DNA of 14,755 bases from CAYYNP01 sp964472545. Lineage in GTDB: Bacteria > Planctomycetota > Planctomycetia > Pirellulales > Thermoguttaceae. Positions 1-8,306 of this stretch are shown here, one piece after another (position 1 is the first letter of the stretch; each line of letters opens with the position of its first letter). Below the pieces are notes generated by a model. It had not been told where the DNA came from. It saw only the letters and a program-made list of their open reading frames with translations, and did not search any database. Position numbers and translations under genes: made by a program. The stretch covers positions 1 through 14,755 of the forward strand of contig CAYYNP010000251.1 of assembly GCA_964472545.1 (NCBI GenBank). Reading direction: 5' to 3'.

Positions 1-152
1 AGCCCCAACGTTTGGGCTTCATCTCGCTCGGCGAGACCGGTACTTTGTTGCTTTCGGACTAAGCCCGAAGGGATTGGGCGGGCAACGGCCACGCCAGGTC
101 GCGTGCCGTTGCCGGGCCATTTACGACACGTTTTCCTGAAGGAGCCAGAAGC
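1..152. promoter_or_regulatory. Hairpin-rich leader upstream of the superoxide reductase gene
   Basis: There is no gene in this stretch. It holds four consecutive inverted repeats. The first, 1-18, is a near-palindrome with 8 of 9 pairs. The second, 22-36, is TCTCGC-TCG-GCGAGA. The third pairs 51-57 with 65-71, with one G-T pair. The fourth and strongest pairs GGCAACGGC (81-89) with GCCGTTGCC (105-113) and continues inward as ACGC (91-94) with GCGT (101-104) past one unpaired C, leaving a six-base loop. It ends 39 bases before the next start codon. No T tract follows it, so it is not a classic terminator for an upstream gene. A 5' leader structure or a palindromic repeat is possible. The ribosome site AAGGAG is at 139-144. 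No promoter could be assigned. Confidence 0.45.
22..36. repeat. Half copy of the TCTCGCTCCGCGAGA palindrome
   Basis: TCTCGCTCGGCGAGA matches the left arm of the intragenic repeat at 2878-2892 at 14 of 15 bases. It stands alone, with no second arm next to it. Confidence 0.55.
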
Positions 153-533
153 ATGGCGAGTAGTCAGTTGCAGGTGTACGAGTGCGGTGTCTGTAAGGCG
201 GTAGTTCAGGTGGTGCGCGGCGGCAGCGGCGAGTTGGTTTGCTGCAATCGGCCGATGGACCCGTTGAGCGAGAACACCACCGACGCCGCGCAGGAGAAGC
301 ACGTGCCGGTGATCGAGAAGGTCGACGGCGGGATCAAGGTGGCCGTCGGTTCGGTGGCGCATCCGATGCAGGACGACCACCTGATCGAGTGGATCGAACT
401 AATCGCCGACGGCTGTGTCCATCGGCATACGCTCGCCCCGGGCGGAGCGCCGGAAGCCGTTTTCGCGGTCGAAGGGGATCAGCTCACCGCCCGGGCGCTG
501 TGCAATCTTCACGGTTTATGGAAGGCCGTGTAG
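153..533 (+). CDS. dfx: Desulfoferrodoxin-type superoxide reductase (2Fe-SOR)
   Basis: This cytoplasmic enzyme reduces superoxide to H2O2 without releasing O2, using electrons usually delivered by rubredoxin. The 126-aa length is typical of the two-iron class. The N-terminal desulforedoxin domain (about residues 1-37) has C11 and C14 plus the adjacent pair C30-C31, which would hold the rubredoxin-like Fe(SCys)4 centre. The catalytic domain has the expected ligands of the Fe(His)4Cys centre: H50 in EKHVP, H70 in GSVAHPM, H76 in DDHLIEWIEL, and C117 and H120 in LCNLHGLW. K49 matches the conserved lysine before the first histidine. The ATG at 153 is set by AAGGAG at 139-144. A rubrerythrin-like gene starts 60 bases downstream, and a rubredoxin gene that could be its donor lies at 5113. 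All key residues are present, so the family call is firm. The physiological donor is inferred. Confidence 0.96.
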   Translation: MASSQLQVYECGVCKAVVQVVRGGSGELVCCNRPMDPLSENTTDAAQEKHVPVIEKVDGGIKVAVGSVAHPMQDDHLIEWIELIADGCVHRHTLAPGGAPEAVFAVEGDQLTARALCNLHGLWKAV

Positions 534-593
534 GTAACCTCCAGAGAACCGAAAACACTTACGACCGGCTGCTAACAAGCTAAGGAGGAGACG

Positions 594-1049
594 ATGAGTC
601 AGTGGAATTCCGCGAGTGAGATTTTGGACTTTGCGATTGCCAACGAAGAAGAGGCGGCCGCCTTCTACCGCGAGTTGGGAGCGAAGTCGAACTCACCTAG
701 CATGGGCAAGGTCTTCGAGGGATACGCCAAGGAAGAAGACCAGCACAAGGCCAAATTGCTGAGGGTCAAGCAGGCCGGGAACCTCAAGACGGCCGAAAAG
801 AAAGTCGTCGACCTACAGATCGGCGACTACCTGGTCGACACCGAGCCGAACGCCGAGATGGACTACCAGCAACTGCTGATCGTGGCCATGAAGCGCGAGA
901 AGGCGGCCTTCAAGCTGTATACCGACATGGCCGCGGCGACCGACGACGCCGATTTGTCGGCCCTGCTGTCGGGGCTTGCCCAGGAGGAAGCGAAGCACAA
1001 GCTCCGCTTCGAGATCGAGTACGACGAGCACATTCTGACCGAGAATTAG
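594..1049 (+). CDS. Rubrerythrin-like ferritin-family diiron protein
   Basis: This is a 151-aa four-helix-bundle protein of the ferritin-like/rubrerythrin group. Two repeats of the diiron pattern are visible. In the first half, glutamates E18-E20 sit before FYREL and E48-x-x-H51 follows in EEDQHK. In the second half, E102 lies in MKREKAAFKLY and E132-x-x-H135 in QEEAKHK. There is no C-terminal rubredoxin domain with paired CxxC, so it resembles the short rubrerythrin domain and would need an outside electron donor. Members of the family reduce H2O2 or handle iron. Its place directly after the superoxide reductase fits a role in removing the peroxide that enzyme makes. The ATG at 594 has a strong ribosome site, AAGGAGGAG at 582-590. 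The fold is clear; peroxidase activity is inferred. Confidence 0.9.
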   Translation: MSQWNSASEILDFAIANEEEAAAFYRELGAKSNSPSMGKVFEGYAKEEDQHKAKLLRVKQAGNLKTAEKKVVDLQIGDYLVDTEPNAEMDYQQLLIVAMKREKAAFKLYTDMAAATDDADLSALLSGLAQEEAKHKLRFEIEYDEHILTEN

Positions 1050-1139
1050 AACCTCGTACCTGTTGGAATTGGTTGAAGCCCGTCTTGAACGCCCCAGATT
1101 GCCAACCCGCCTGTCTCAGCCGCGGGCCGCGTAGATTGT

Positions 1140-2801
1140 ATGTCCACACCGAAAGTCAGCACCGAGAAAGTCAGCGCGGGGAAGGTCAGCACCGAGACCC
1201 GGCTCGCCGGGATTCCCATCAGTGGGGGAACCGTGGTGGGCAAGGTCTGCCTGCTGAACGAGAATCGACACAGCAATCTGGCGGTCTACAAAGTCGACGG
1301 TGAAGGGGTCATCCGCGAGAAACGTCGCGTACAGCGGGCGATCGACCTGGCGGCCGAACAACTCAACGGGCTGATCGACGACGTCGCCGAGCGGATCGGC
1401 CCGGCGGAAGCGCAGATCTTTGAGGCCCAGCAGGCGATTCTCCACGATTCGGCCTTGATCGACCGGATTGTCGAGATCATCGAAGACGCCGGCGTCAATG
1501 CCGAGGCCGCCGTCACCCGCGTGCTCGACGGCTACGAGGCCAAGCTGCTGGAGTTGGACAACGAATACATCCAGGAGCGGGCGTCCGACATCGGCGAGAT
1601 CCGCCGCCGGCTGCTGGACGTGCTCGCCGACATGAACCCGGCGCTGCAGTGCAGCGATACGGATCACTGCGAGCGGGGGCGCGGCCGGATTGTGGTGGCC
1701 GAAGAACTCACGGCCAGCCTGGCGGTCGAGTTGGACGGCCAGCGGATCATCGGGTTCGTCACCGAGCGCGGCGGTCCGACGTCTCACGGCGCGATCCTTG
1801 CTCGGGCGCTCGGCGTCCCGGCGGTCTGCGGCATCCGCGGCATCCGCAGCATGGTCGGCTGTGGCACGGAATTGCTGGTCGACGGCGACACGGGCGACGT
1901 CGTTACCTGGCCCGATCGAGAGACGATTGCCCGGGCCCAGTCGCGGCCGGCGGCGGCCGTCTCGGCTGAGGAGTCCGAGCCGGTCGAGGCGGTGCCGGGG
2001 TTGACCGTGTTGGCGAACGTCAGCAACGCAATAGATACGTCGGACGCCGTGGCGGCCAAGGCCGAGGGCATTGGGCTCTATCGGACGGAATTCGAGTTCC
2101 TCGCCGCCGGACGCGTCCTCAGCGAGGCGGAGCAACTCGAACGCTACGCCGATGCGGTCCGTGCGATGGACGGCCGTCCGGTCTGTTTCCGGGCGCTCGA
2201 TTTCGGCGCCGACAAGGGCGCCCCGTTGTTGGATCTGCCGCAGGAGAGCAACCCGTACCTCGGGCTGCGTGGCGCCCGGCTATTGTTGAAGCGGCCCGAG
2301 TTGTGGCGTCCACAGGCCCGGGCCTTGGCGGCCGCTTCGGCCTACGGCTCGGTCGACGTGCTCTACCCGATGGTGGTCGACGCCGCACAGTTCCTCGAAC
2401 TGAAACGCGTGTTCTGCGAGGCCCTCGATGAGCCGCCGCCGGGCGTGGTGCGCCACGGGGTGATGTTCGAGGTTCCCTCGGCGTGTCTGGCCGCCCGCGA
2501 ACTGCTCGATGTGGCCGACTTCGGCAGCATCGGCACCAACGACCTGATTCAGTACCTGTTTGCGGTGGATCGCGACAACGAGTTCGTGGCCGACGACCAC
2601 ACGCCCGATCATCCGGTCTTCTGGTCGGTGCTCGGGCAGATCGCCGCGGCGGCCGAAGCGACGCGGCGGACCGTGTCGGTCTGTGGCGAGGCGGCGGGCA
2701 ATCCGGCGTGGCTGCCGAAACTGATCGAGTTGGGGCTGACCACGTTGAGCGTCAGCCCAAGGTTTATCGCCGGGTTGCGTCGGGCGGCGGGAGGAGGATA
2801 G
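1140..2801 (+). CDS. ptsI: Phosphoenolpyruvate-protein phosphotransferase (PTS Enzyme I)
   Basis: Enzyme I takes phosphate from phosphoenolpyruvate and passes it to HPr at the head of the phosphotransferase system. At 553 aa it is close to the usual ~570. The swivelling phosphohistidine domain carries GGPTSHGAILAR with the phospho-acceptor H216. The TIM-barrel PEP domain has GLYRTEFEFL, RALDFGADKGAP, NPYLGLRGARLLL, the metal-site motif GVMFEVPSA, GTNDLIQYLFAVDR, and VCGEAAG with the catalytic C515. An active enzyme is expected. Residues 5-19 are three copies of a five-residue unit (KVSTE, KVSAG, KVSTE), encoded by a 15-bp tandem repeat at 1152-1196; the true domain begins after it. The ribosome site before 1140 is weak, but no better methionine exists near the domain start. 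No HPr gene is adjacent, which suggests a regulatory or nitrogen-type PTS, or HPr elsewhere. The next gene starts 6 bases after the stop. Confidence 0.93.
   Translation: MSTPKVSTEKVSAGKVSTETRLAGIPISGGTVVGKVCLLNENRHSNLAVYKVDGEGVIREKRRVQRAIDLAAEQLNGLIDDVAERIGPAEAQIFEAQQAILHDSALIDRIVEIIEDAGVNAEAAVTRVLDGYEAKLLELDNEYIQERASDIGEIRRRLLDVLADMNPALQCSDTDHCERGRGRIVVAEELTASLAVELDGQRIIGFVTERGGPTSHGAILARALGVPAVCGIRGIRSMVGCGTELLVDGDTGDVVTWPDRETIARAQSRPAAAVSAEESEPVEAVPGLTVLANVSNAIDTSDAVAAKAEGIGLYRTEFEFLAAGRVLSEAEQLERYADAVRAMDGRPVCFRALDFGADKGAPLLDLPQESNPYLGLRGARLLLKRPELWRPQARALAAASAYGSVDVLYPMVVDAAQFLELKRVFCEALDEPPPGVVRHGVMFEVPSACLAARELLDVADFGSIGTNDLIQYLFAVDRDNEFVADDHTPDHPVFWSVLGQIAAAAEATRRTVSVCGEAAGNPAWLPKLIELGLTTLSVSPRFIAGLRRAAGGG
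1152..1196 (+). repeat. Three-copy 15-bp tandem repeat in the 5' end of ptsI
   Basis: The units are AAAGTCAGCACCGAG (1152-1166), AAAGTCAGCGCGGGG (1167-1181) and AAGGTCAGCACCGAG (1182-1196). Each keeps the reading frame and encodes five residues. It adds a charged, probably disordered tail ahead of the Enzyme I fold. Confidence 0.85.
2791..2797 (+). promoter_or_regulatory. Ribosome binding site that favours the GTG start at 2808
   Basis: GAGGAGG lies 10 bases before GTG 2808 and overlaps the 3' end of ptsI. It supports a start that includes the hydrophobic N-terminus, over the later in-frame ATG codons at 2934 and 2973, which lack comparable sites. Confidence 0.6.
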
Positions 2802-2807
2802 CACGCC

Positions 2808-5099
<2,292 letters not shown>

Positions 5100-5112
5100 C
5101 GAGGAGAGTCGA

Positions 5113-5274
5113 ATGCAGAAACACGTCTGTGACGTGTGTGGCTGGACGTACGACCCGGCCGCCGGGCTGCCCGACGAGGGCATCGAGCCCGGTACGCCGT
5201 TTCAGGCCGTGCCGGACACGTTCGAGTGTCCCGAGTGCGGCGTGGGAAAGGGCGACTTTTCGCCCGAAGAGTGA
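5113..5274 (+). CDS. Rubredoxin
   Basis: This 53-aa cytoplasmic one-iron electron carrier has the full rubredoxin pattern: C6-x-x-C9-G-W-x-Y-D-P near the start, GIEPGTPF in the middle, and C39-P-E-C42-G near the end followed by K46 and F49. The position just before the second Cys pair is F37, where tryptophan is usual (DDWxCPxCG). That should still pack against the iron site. The start is ATG 5113, preceded by GAGGAGAG at 5101-5108; a longer in-frame reading from 5047 would overlap the DUF255 gene and add no rubredoxin sequence. It lies 13 bases after the DUF255 stop. Rubredoxin is the known donor to superoxide reductases and rubrerythrins, and the window has one superoxide reductase and two diiron proteins. 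That pairing is inferred. Confidence 0.95.
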   Translation: MQKHVCDVCGWTYDPAAGLPDEGIEPGTPFQAVPDTFECPECGVGKGDFSPEE

Positions 5275-5300
5275 GTTTATCAACCCCAAGAGGACCGCTA

Positions 5301-5546
5301 ATGAAGACCGACAAATCGCCCCGGAAGCTCGACAAGCAGCGGCATCGCTACACGTATCTGGGGTGTCCGATGACCCGCAACCGCTCGGCGTGGTGTTTTC
5401 GGCTCTGTGCGCCGGACGGCGAAGGCAACGGGCGGTGCGGCCGACTTGCCCCGCACCACCTCCGTAGTAGAATCCAGATGAGTATCGAGCGTCACAAAGC
5501 CCGGCTGAACCGCCGCGGCGGGCCGCAGCCGCGACACGACGGGTAA
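5301..5546 (+). CDS. Small Cys-rich protein of unknown function (81 aa)
   Basis: I do not recognise a named family. The protein is basic, with four cysteines at C22, C32, C36 and C46. The spacing is symmetrical, 10-4-10, within YLGCPMTRNRSAWCFRLC and GRCGR, followed by H52-H53. That is enough to build a metal site. The C-terminal third is helical and basic (IQMSIERHKARLNRR). The start is ATG 5301, with AAGAGGA at 5288-5294. It sits 26 bases after the rubredoxin gene and 4 bases before the next small gene, so all three are probably co-transcribed. No signal peptide is present. A role in iron or zinc binding or electron transfer beside rubredoxin is plausible but unproven. Confidence 0.75.
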   Translation: MKTDKSPRKLDKQRHRYTYLGCPMTRNRSAWCFRLCAPDGEGNGRCGRLAPHHLRSRIQMSIERHKARLNRRGGPQPRHDG

Positions 5547-5550
5547 CGCG

Positions 5551-5712
5551 ATGGGATGCTTGGGCGGAGATTCCGAACACAAGGCCAAGCCGGGCCGTTA
5601 CCGTTGCAAGAAGTGTGGCGGCGTCTCCAAGAAGAAGGGCCACGTCTGCAAGCCCAAGAAGATCAAGATCAAAGACAAGCACGCGGCCGAAGAACGGCCG
5701 CCGATAGATTGA
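5551..5712 (+). CDS. Very small zinc-ribbon-like protein (53 aa)
   Basis: This short open frame (MGCLGGDSEH...) sits 4 bases after the stop of the previous small gene, a spacing typical of translational coupling. It has C3 near the N-terminus, then C19-x-x-C22-GG and H31-x-C33, which resembles half of a treble-clef or zinc-ribbon site. It ends in a lysine-rich tail (KPKKIKIKDKHAAEERPP). Most codons end in C or G, like its neighbours, which supports real coding. There is no strong ribosome site of its own. The function is unknown; metal binding is suggested only by the Cys/His pattern. Confidence 0.7.
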   Translation: MGCLGGDSEHKAKPGRYRCKKCGGVSKKKGHVCKPKKIKIKDKHAAEERPPID

Positions 5713-5790
5713 CGTTGTATAGGAGTCGTTCGTTCAGGGATGGTTCATTTCTCGCTCGCTTTGCTGTTTCTTTCAAAGGAGTTGGTCGCC

Positions 5791-6822
5791 ATGAGACTGA
5801 AGACGTGTTGCTGGTTGATCGGTGCGTGCGTGCTGGTCGTGCTGTCGGGAGTGTGGCAGCTTGACGGGCGCGTGGCCCGGTCGCAGGCTGCGGACGCCGA
5901 GGACGAGGCGCTGGTGAAGATCCCCCTGGGGCTGCCGCCGCTGCCCGTCCCCGACGACAACCCGATCACCGCCGAGAAGATCGCCCTGGGCAAACTGCTG
6001 TACTTCGACAAGCGGCTGAGTAAAGACGGGACCATTTCCTGCGCCACGTGTCACGACCCGAAGACGGCCTGGACCGAACCTCGCGCCACCAGCAAGGGCA
6101 TCGACGGCCAGATCGGCGGCGCCAACTCGCCGACGGTGATCAACTCGGCCTACGCCCGAGCCCAGTTCTGGGACGGCCGCGCGGAGAGCCTGGAAGAGCA
6201 GGCCTTAGGGCCGATCGAAAACCCGATCGAGATGGGCCACGACCTGGACGTGCTGGTCGTCGAGTTGGCCAAGATCCCCGAATACAAAGATGGCTTCCAA
6301 AAGGCCTTCGGCACCGGCGTGACCAAAGACGGTATTGCCAAAGCGATCGCCACGTTCGAGCGGACCGTGCTCAGCGGCAACTCGCCGTACGACCGCTACG
6401 AGGCCGGCGATAAGGACGCTCTGAGCGCTTCGCAAGTGCGCGGCATGGAGCTCTTCGACGACATGGGTTGCACGACCTGCCACACTCCGCCGCTGTTCAG
6501 CAACTATCGCTACTACAATACCGGCGTGGGCATGGACAAGGATCCGCCCGACGAGGGGCGCAAGGCGGTCAGCGGGCGCGACCGCGACCTGGGCAAGTTC
6601 CGCGTGCCCATGCTTCGCGACGTCGCCGAGACCGGCCCCTACTATCACGACGGCAGCATCGAGACACTCGAAGAGGCCGTGACGCTGATGGTCAAAGGCG
6701 GCAAGGAAAACGAAAACCTCTCGATGATGCTCAAGGCGATGGCCGAGGAAGAGGCTTCCGCAGAGGACGTCAAGGACCTGGTCGCGTTCCTGAGGTCCCT
6801 ATCGGGTGAATACCCCAAGTAG
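5791..6822 (+). CDS. Diheme cytochrome c peroxidase (CcpA/MauG family), exported
   Basis: This 343-aa protein reduces H2O2 to water in the periplasm using electrons from small cytochromes. The N-terminus is a signal peptide (MRLKTCC, then a hydrophobic run to about residue 22, with a likely cleavage around 32-36). Two c-type heme sites are present: C84-A-T-C87-H88 in the N-terminal heme domain and C227-T-T-C230-H231 in the second. Family motifs include LGKLLYFDKRLSKDGTISC, NSPTVINSAY, QFWDGRAESLEEQA and FRVPMLRDVAETGPYYHDGS. The start is ATG 5791, with AAAGGAG at 5775-5781. An upstream in-frame ATG at 5740 would put a second hydrophobic stretch ahead of the signal peptide and has no good ribosome site. 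It gives the region an extracytoplasmic peroxidase to complement the cytoplasmic diiron proteins. MauG-like activity cannot be excluded, but no amine dehydrogenase gene is near. Confidence 0.93.
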   Translation: MRLKTCCWLIGACVLVVLSGVWQLDGRVARSQAADAEDEALVKIPLGLPPLPVPDDNPITAEKIALGKLLYFDKRLSKDGTISCATCHDPKTAWTEPRATSKGIDGQIGGANSPTVINSAYARAQFWDGRAESLEEQALGPIENPIEMGHDLDVLVVELAKIPEYKDGFQKAFGTGVTKDGIAKAIATFERTVLSGNSPYDRYEAGDKDALSASQVRGMELFDDMGCTTCHTPPLFSNYRYYNTGVGMDKDPPDEGRKAVSGRDRDLGKFRVPMLRDVAETGPYYHDGSIETLEEAVTLMVKGGKENENLSMMLKAMAEEEASAEDVKDLVAFLRSLSGEYPK

Positions 6823-6857
6823 GGTGCGTGAAACTCACCGAGCCCCAAGAGATCACG

Positions 6858-6926
6858 GTGCGTCGCGATGCACGGTACGTCGCGACGTACGCTACCGGAT
6901 TAGACCGTGGTGCGTCCGGACGCACC
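6858..6926. repeat. Cluster of three related short palindromes
   Basis: In the gap between the peroxidase and ferritin-like genes lie GTGCGTCGCGATGCAC (6858-6873, 14 of 16 symmetric), GTACGTCGCGACGTAC (6875-6890, perfect) and GGTGCGTCCGGACGCACC (6909-6926, perfect). All share a GTxCGT...ACGxAC core. A related hairpin, GGTGCGC-GTT-GCGCACC, is at 7446-7462. They could be REP-like units, mRNA-stabilising hairpins or operator-like sites. No T tract marks a terminator. Confidence 0.7.
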
Positions 6927-6964
6927 CTACCAGACCACTTGCCATAAAGCCCCAAGGAGTAACC

Positions 6965-7411
6965 ATGGCAGAGTCCGTTAAGCAAATCCAGCAGGATCTG
7001 GTCGAGAACATGCGCGCCTGGCAGAAGGTCGAAGACGCGTCGGTGGCGTCGACCGGCCGGGTGATCGAGAAGACGGTCAACCCGATCGTACGGTTGGTGA
7101 TGGAGATCATCCAGCGCGATTCGCAGATGCACCATCGCGTGCAAGAGTGGATCGCCGACAGCCTCACGACCAAGGCCGTCAGCTTCTCGACCGACGAGTT
7201 GGCCGAGGTCTGGGAAATGATCGAAGAGCACATCAAGATCGAACGCCGCACCCAGGAACTGGCCCGCACCGCCCTGGACGCCACCAAGGCCTCCAAGGGC
7301 ATGCTCTTGCAGTCCTATCTGCTGGAGTACCTGCTCGAAGACGAGAAGAAGCACGATCTGTTGCTGAGCCGTTTGGCCGACATTCAACGCGGAATGTATC
7401 CTTACGCGTAA
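6965..7411 (+). CDS. Ferritin-like four-helix protein (divergent)
   Basis: This 148-aa, highly helical protein has a ferritin-like pattern of possible metal ligands: E47 and D52-x-x-x-H56-H57 in MEIIQRDSQMHH, E93 in HIKIERRTQELA, and E127-x-x-H130 in LLEDEKKHDLLL. It differs from the rubrerythrin-like protein at 594 in length, spacing and sequence. The ATG at 6965 has AAGGAG at 6953-6958; a longer in-frame reading from 6806 runs through the palindrome cluster and overlaps the peroxidase gene, so it is unlikely. There are no Cys residues and no signal peptide. It probably acts in iron or peroxide handling, given the fold and the neighbours, but the active site should be confirmed by modelling before a diiron centre is assumed. 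Confidence 0.75.
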   Translation: MAESVKQIQQDLVENMRAWQKVEDASVASTGRVIEKTVNPIVRLVMEIIQRDSQMHHRVQEWIADSLTTKAVSFSTDELAEVWEMIEEHIKIERRTQELARTALDATKASKGMLLQSYLLEYLLEDEKKHDLLLSRLADIQRGMYPYA

Positions 7412-7516
7412 GCCGCGCGGGCGTGCGTTCGATGTTAGATTGCCGGGTGCGCGTTGCGCACCGCGACCTGACGGTTGCGGTGCGTTTCGCGTTTGCGGGG
7501 GTGCCGGAGAAATCCG

Positions 7517-7534
7517 GGGTGGCTGGGGTCGAGC
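7517..7534. repeat. Left member of an 18-bp inverted pair around MITE copy 1
   Basis: GGGTGGCTGGGGTCGAGC is repeated exactly, in reverse complement, at 7803-7820. An 11-bp second pair lies just beyond it on each side, so two longer degenerate repeat units probably face each other across the MITE. Confidence 0.75.
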
Positions 7535-7640
7535 GCAGCGAGTCCCCAGAGTGCGACAAGCTGGGGGTTCGCTGCAAAGCAAACCCGTGAAAGCTTGTCT
7601 TCCGAGCGAACTCCCCGGCTGCGGGCGAACTTCTTCCCTC

Positions 7641-7666
7641 GCCCCTAATCCCCAGCCCCTAATCCC
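7641..7666 (+). repeat. 12-bp direct repeat
   Basis: GCCCCTAATCCC occurs at 7641-7652 and again at 7655-7666 with a two-base spacer, followed by a looser third C-rich unit (TCGTCCC). It is low-complexity, non-coding sequence. Confidence 0.6.
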
Positions 7667-7701
7667 TCGTCCCTGCCGGTTGCGGCCGAAGGCTGCGCTA
7701 A

Positions 7702-7799
7702 GGGCTTGTCCGGAAACAACTTCGTCCGCTTCATGGTAGCCATCACACTCCGTCTGATGATTCGCCCGAAAAACTGCGAAGTTGTTTCCGGACAGGCCC
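7702..7799 (+). mobile_element. MITE-like element, copy 1
   Basis: This is a 98-bp non-coding element with terminal inverted repeats containing TGTCCGGAAACAACTTCG at the left end and its reverse complement at the right. The 96-bp core (7703-7798) matches the reverse complement of copy 2 (8807-8902) at 94 of 96 positions; the only differences are two adjacent bases near the middle. Flanking trinucleotides are TAA on the left and CAA on the right, an imperfect duplication. It has no transposase and would need one supplied in trans. Confidence 0.85.
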
Positions 7800-7802
7800 C
7801 AA

Positions 7803-7820
7803 GCTCGACCCCAGCCACCC
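7803..7820. repeat. Right member of the 18-bp inverted pair
   Basis: GCTCGACCCCAGCCACCC is the exact reverse complement of 7517-7534 and starts three bases after the end of MITE copy 1. Confidence 0.75.
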
Positions 7821-8012
7821 ACCCGACAAGGCCACTCGTCCCAAGCCCCCAGCTTGCCCAGGCCGTAGGGGCACAGCCGAAAAACCACGCCAGGTTGAGA
7901 ATCTCGCCGGTTTTCGTGTCGTAAGACGCCTGCAAAAGTCACTTAACCTAGTAGCGGGGCAAACGCGACTGGGAGTGGGAGCCACCGCGACCGACCGCCA
8001 GGAGGAGCCGCC

Positions 8013-8306
8013 ATGACGCAGGAAGAGATCATTGGTGCCCTGATCGACGCCGACTACGTAACCACCGACCGCAACCGGATCGACGCGGCGTTGATGTGCC
8101 AGCGGCAGGTGGAGTTTGTCAGCCGGGACCACGCCCGATCGATGGCCCGCTGGACGAAGCAACCGCAGTGGGTCGAGTTGGCCGACGCCCCCGCATTGTG
8201 GCTGATCGTCGACGGCGTACGCTATCGGCAGGACCGCTGCAACACGCCGGTCAGTTTCTGCATGACCGCCCCCAGTGCGACGGCACTGCCGGCCGTGGCG
8301 GGTTGA
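8013..8306 (+). CDS. Hypothetical protein, 5' part of a broken gene
   Basis: I do not recognise this gene. The 97-aa reading starts at ATG 8013 behind a strong ribosome site (AGGAGGAG, 8000-8007) and has coding-like codon use. It begins MTQEEIIGALIDADYVTT and includes WTKQPQWVELADAPALWLIVDG, with C29, C75 and C83. It has no signal peptide or membrane segment. The TGA at 8304-8306 stops it, but the same frame then runs open for 115 more codons, which suggests the original protein was at least 213 aa. A truncated product could still be made. A selenocysteine reading of the TGA is conceivable but unsupported. Confidence 0.55.
   Translation: MTQEEIIGALIDADYVTTDRNRIDAALMCQRQVEFVSRDHARSMARWTKQPQWVELADAPALWLIVDGVRYRQDRCNTPVSFCMTAPSATALPAVAG

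Larger units (their letters stand above)
7412..8012. other. 600-bp repeat-rich stretch without a supported gene
   Basis: No reading frame here has a convincing start, ribosome site and coding pattern. The stretch holds a short hairpin (7446-7462), an 18-bp inverted pair (7517-7534 with 7803-7820), an 11-bp inverted pair CAAGCTGGGGG (7557-7567 with 7846-7856), a 12-bp direct repeat GCCCCTAATCCC (7641-7652 and 7655-7666) and MITE copy 1 (7702-7799). From about 7860 to 8000 nothing recognisable was seen until the ribosome site of the gene at 8013. Confidence 0.7.

Noticed and set aside
1..18. Possible terminator of a gene left of the window
   Set aside because: The near-palindrome has a central mismatch and is not followed by a T run.
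7645..7935. Minus-strand reading starting MQASYDTKTGEILNLAW
   Set aside because: The first 15-20 residues look protein-like, but the rest reads through MITE copy 1 and repeats. There is no homology I can name; at most it is a trace of an old gene end.
6770..7942. Minus-strand open frame of 390 codons over the ferritin-like gene and repeats
   Set aside because: It runs through the palindromes, a MITE and the antisense of a supported gene, so it is openness by composition.
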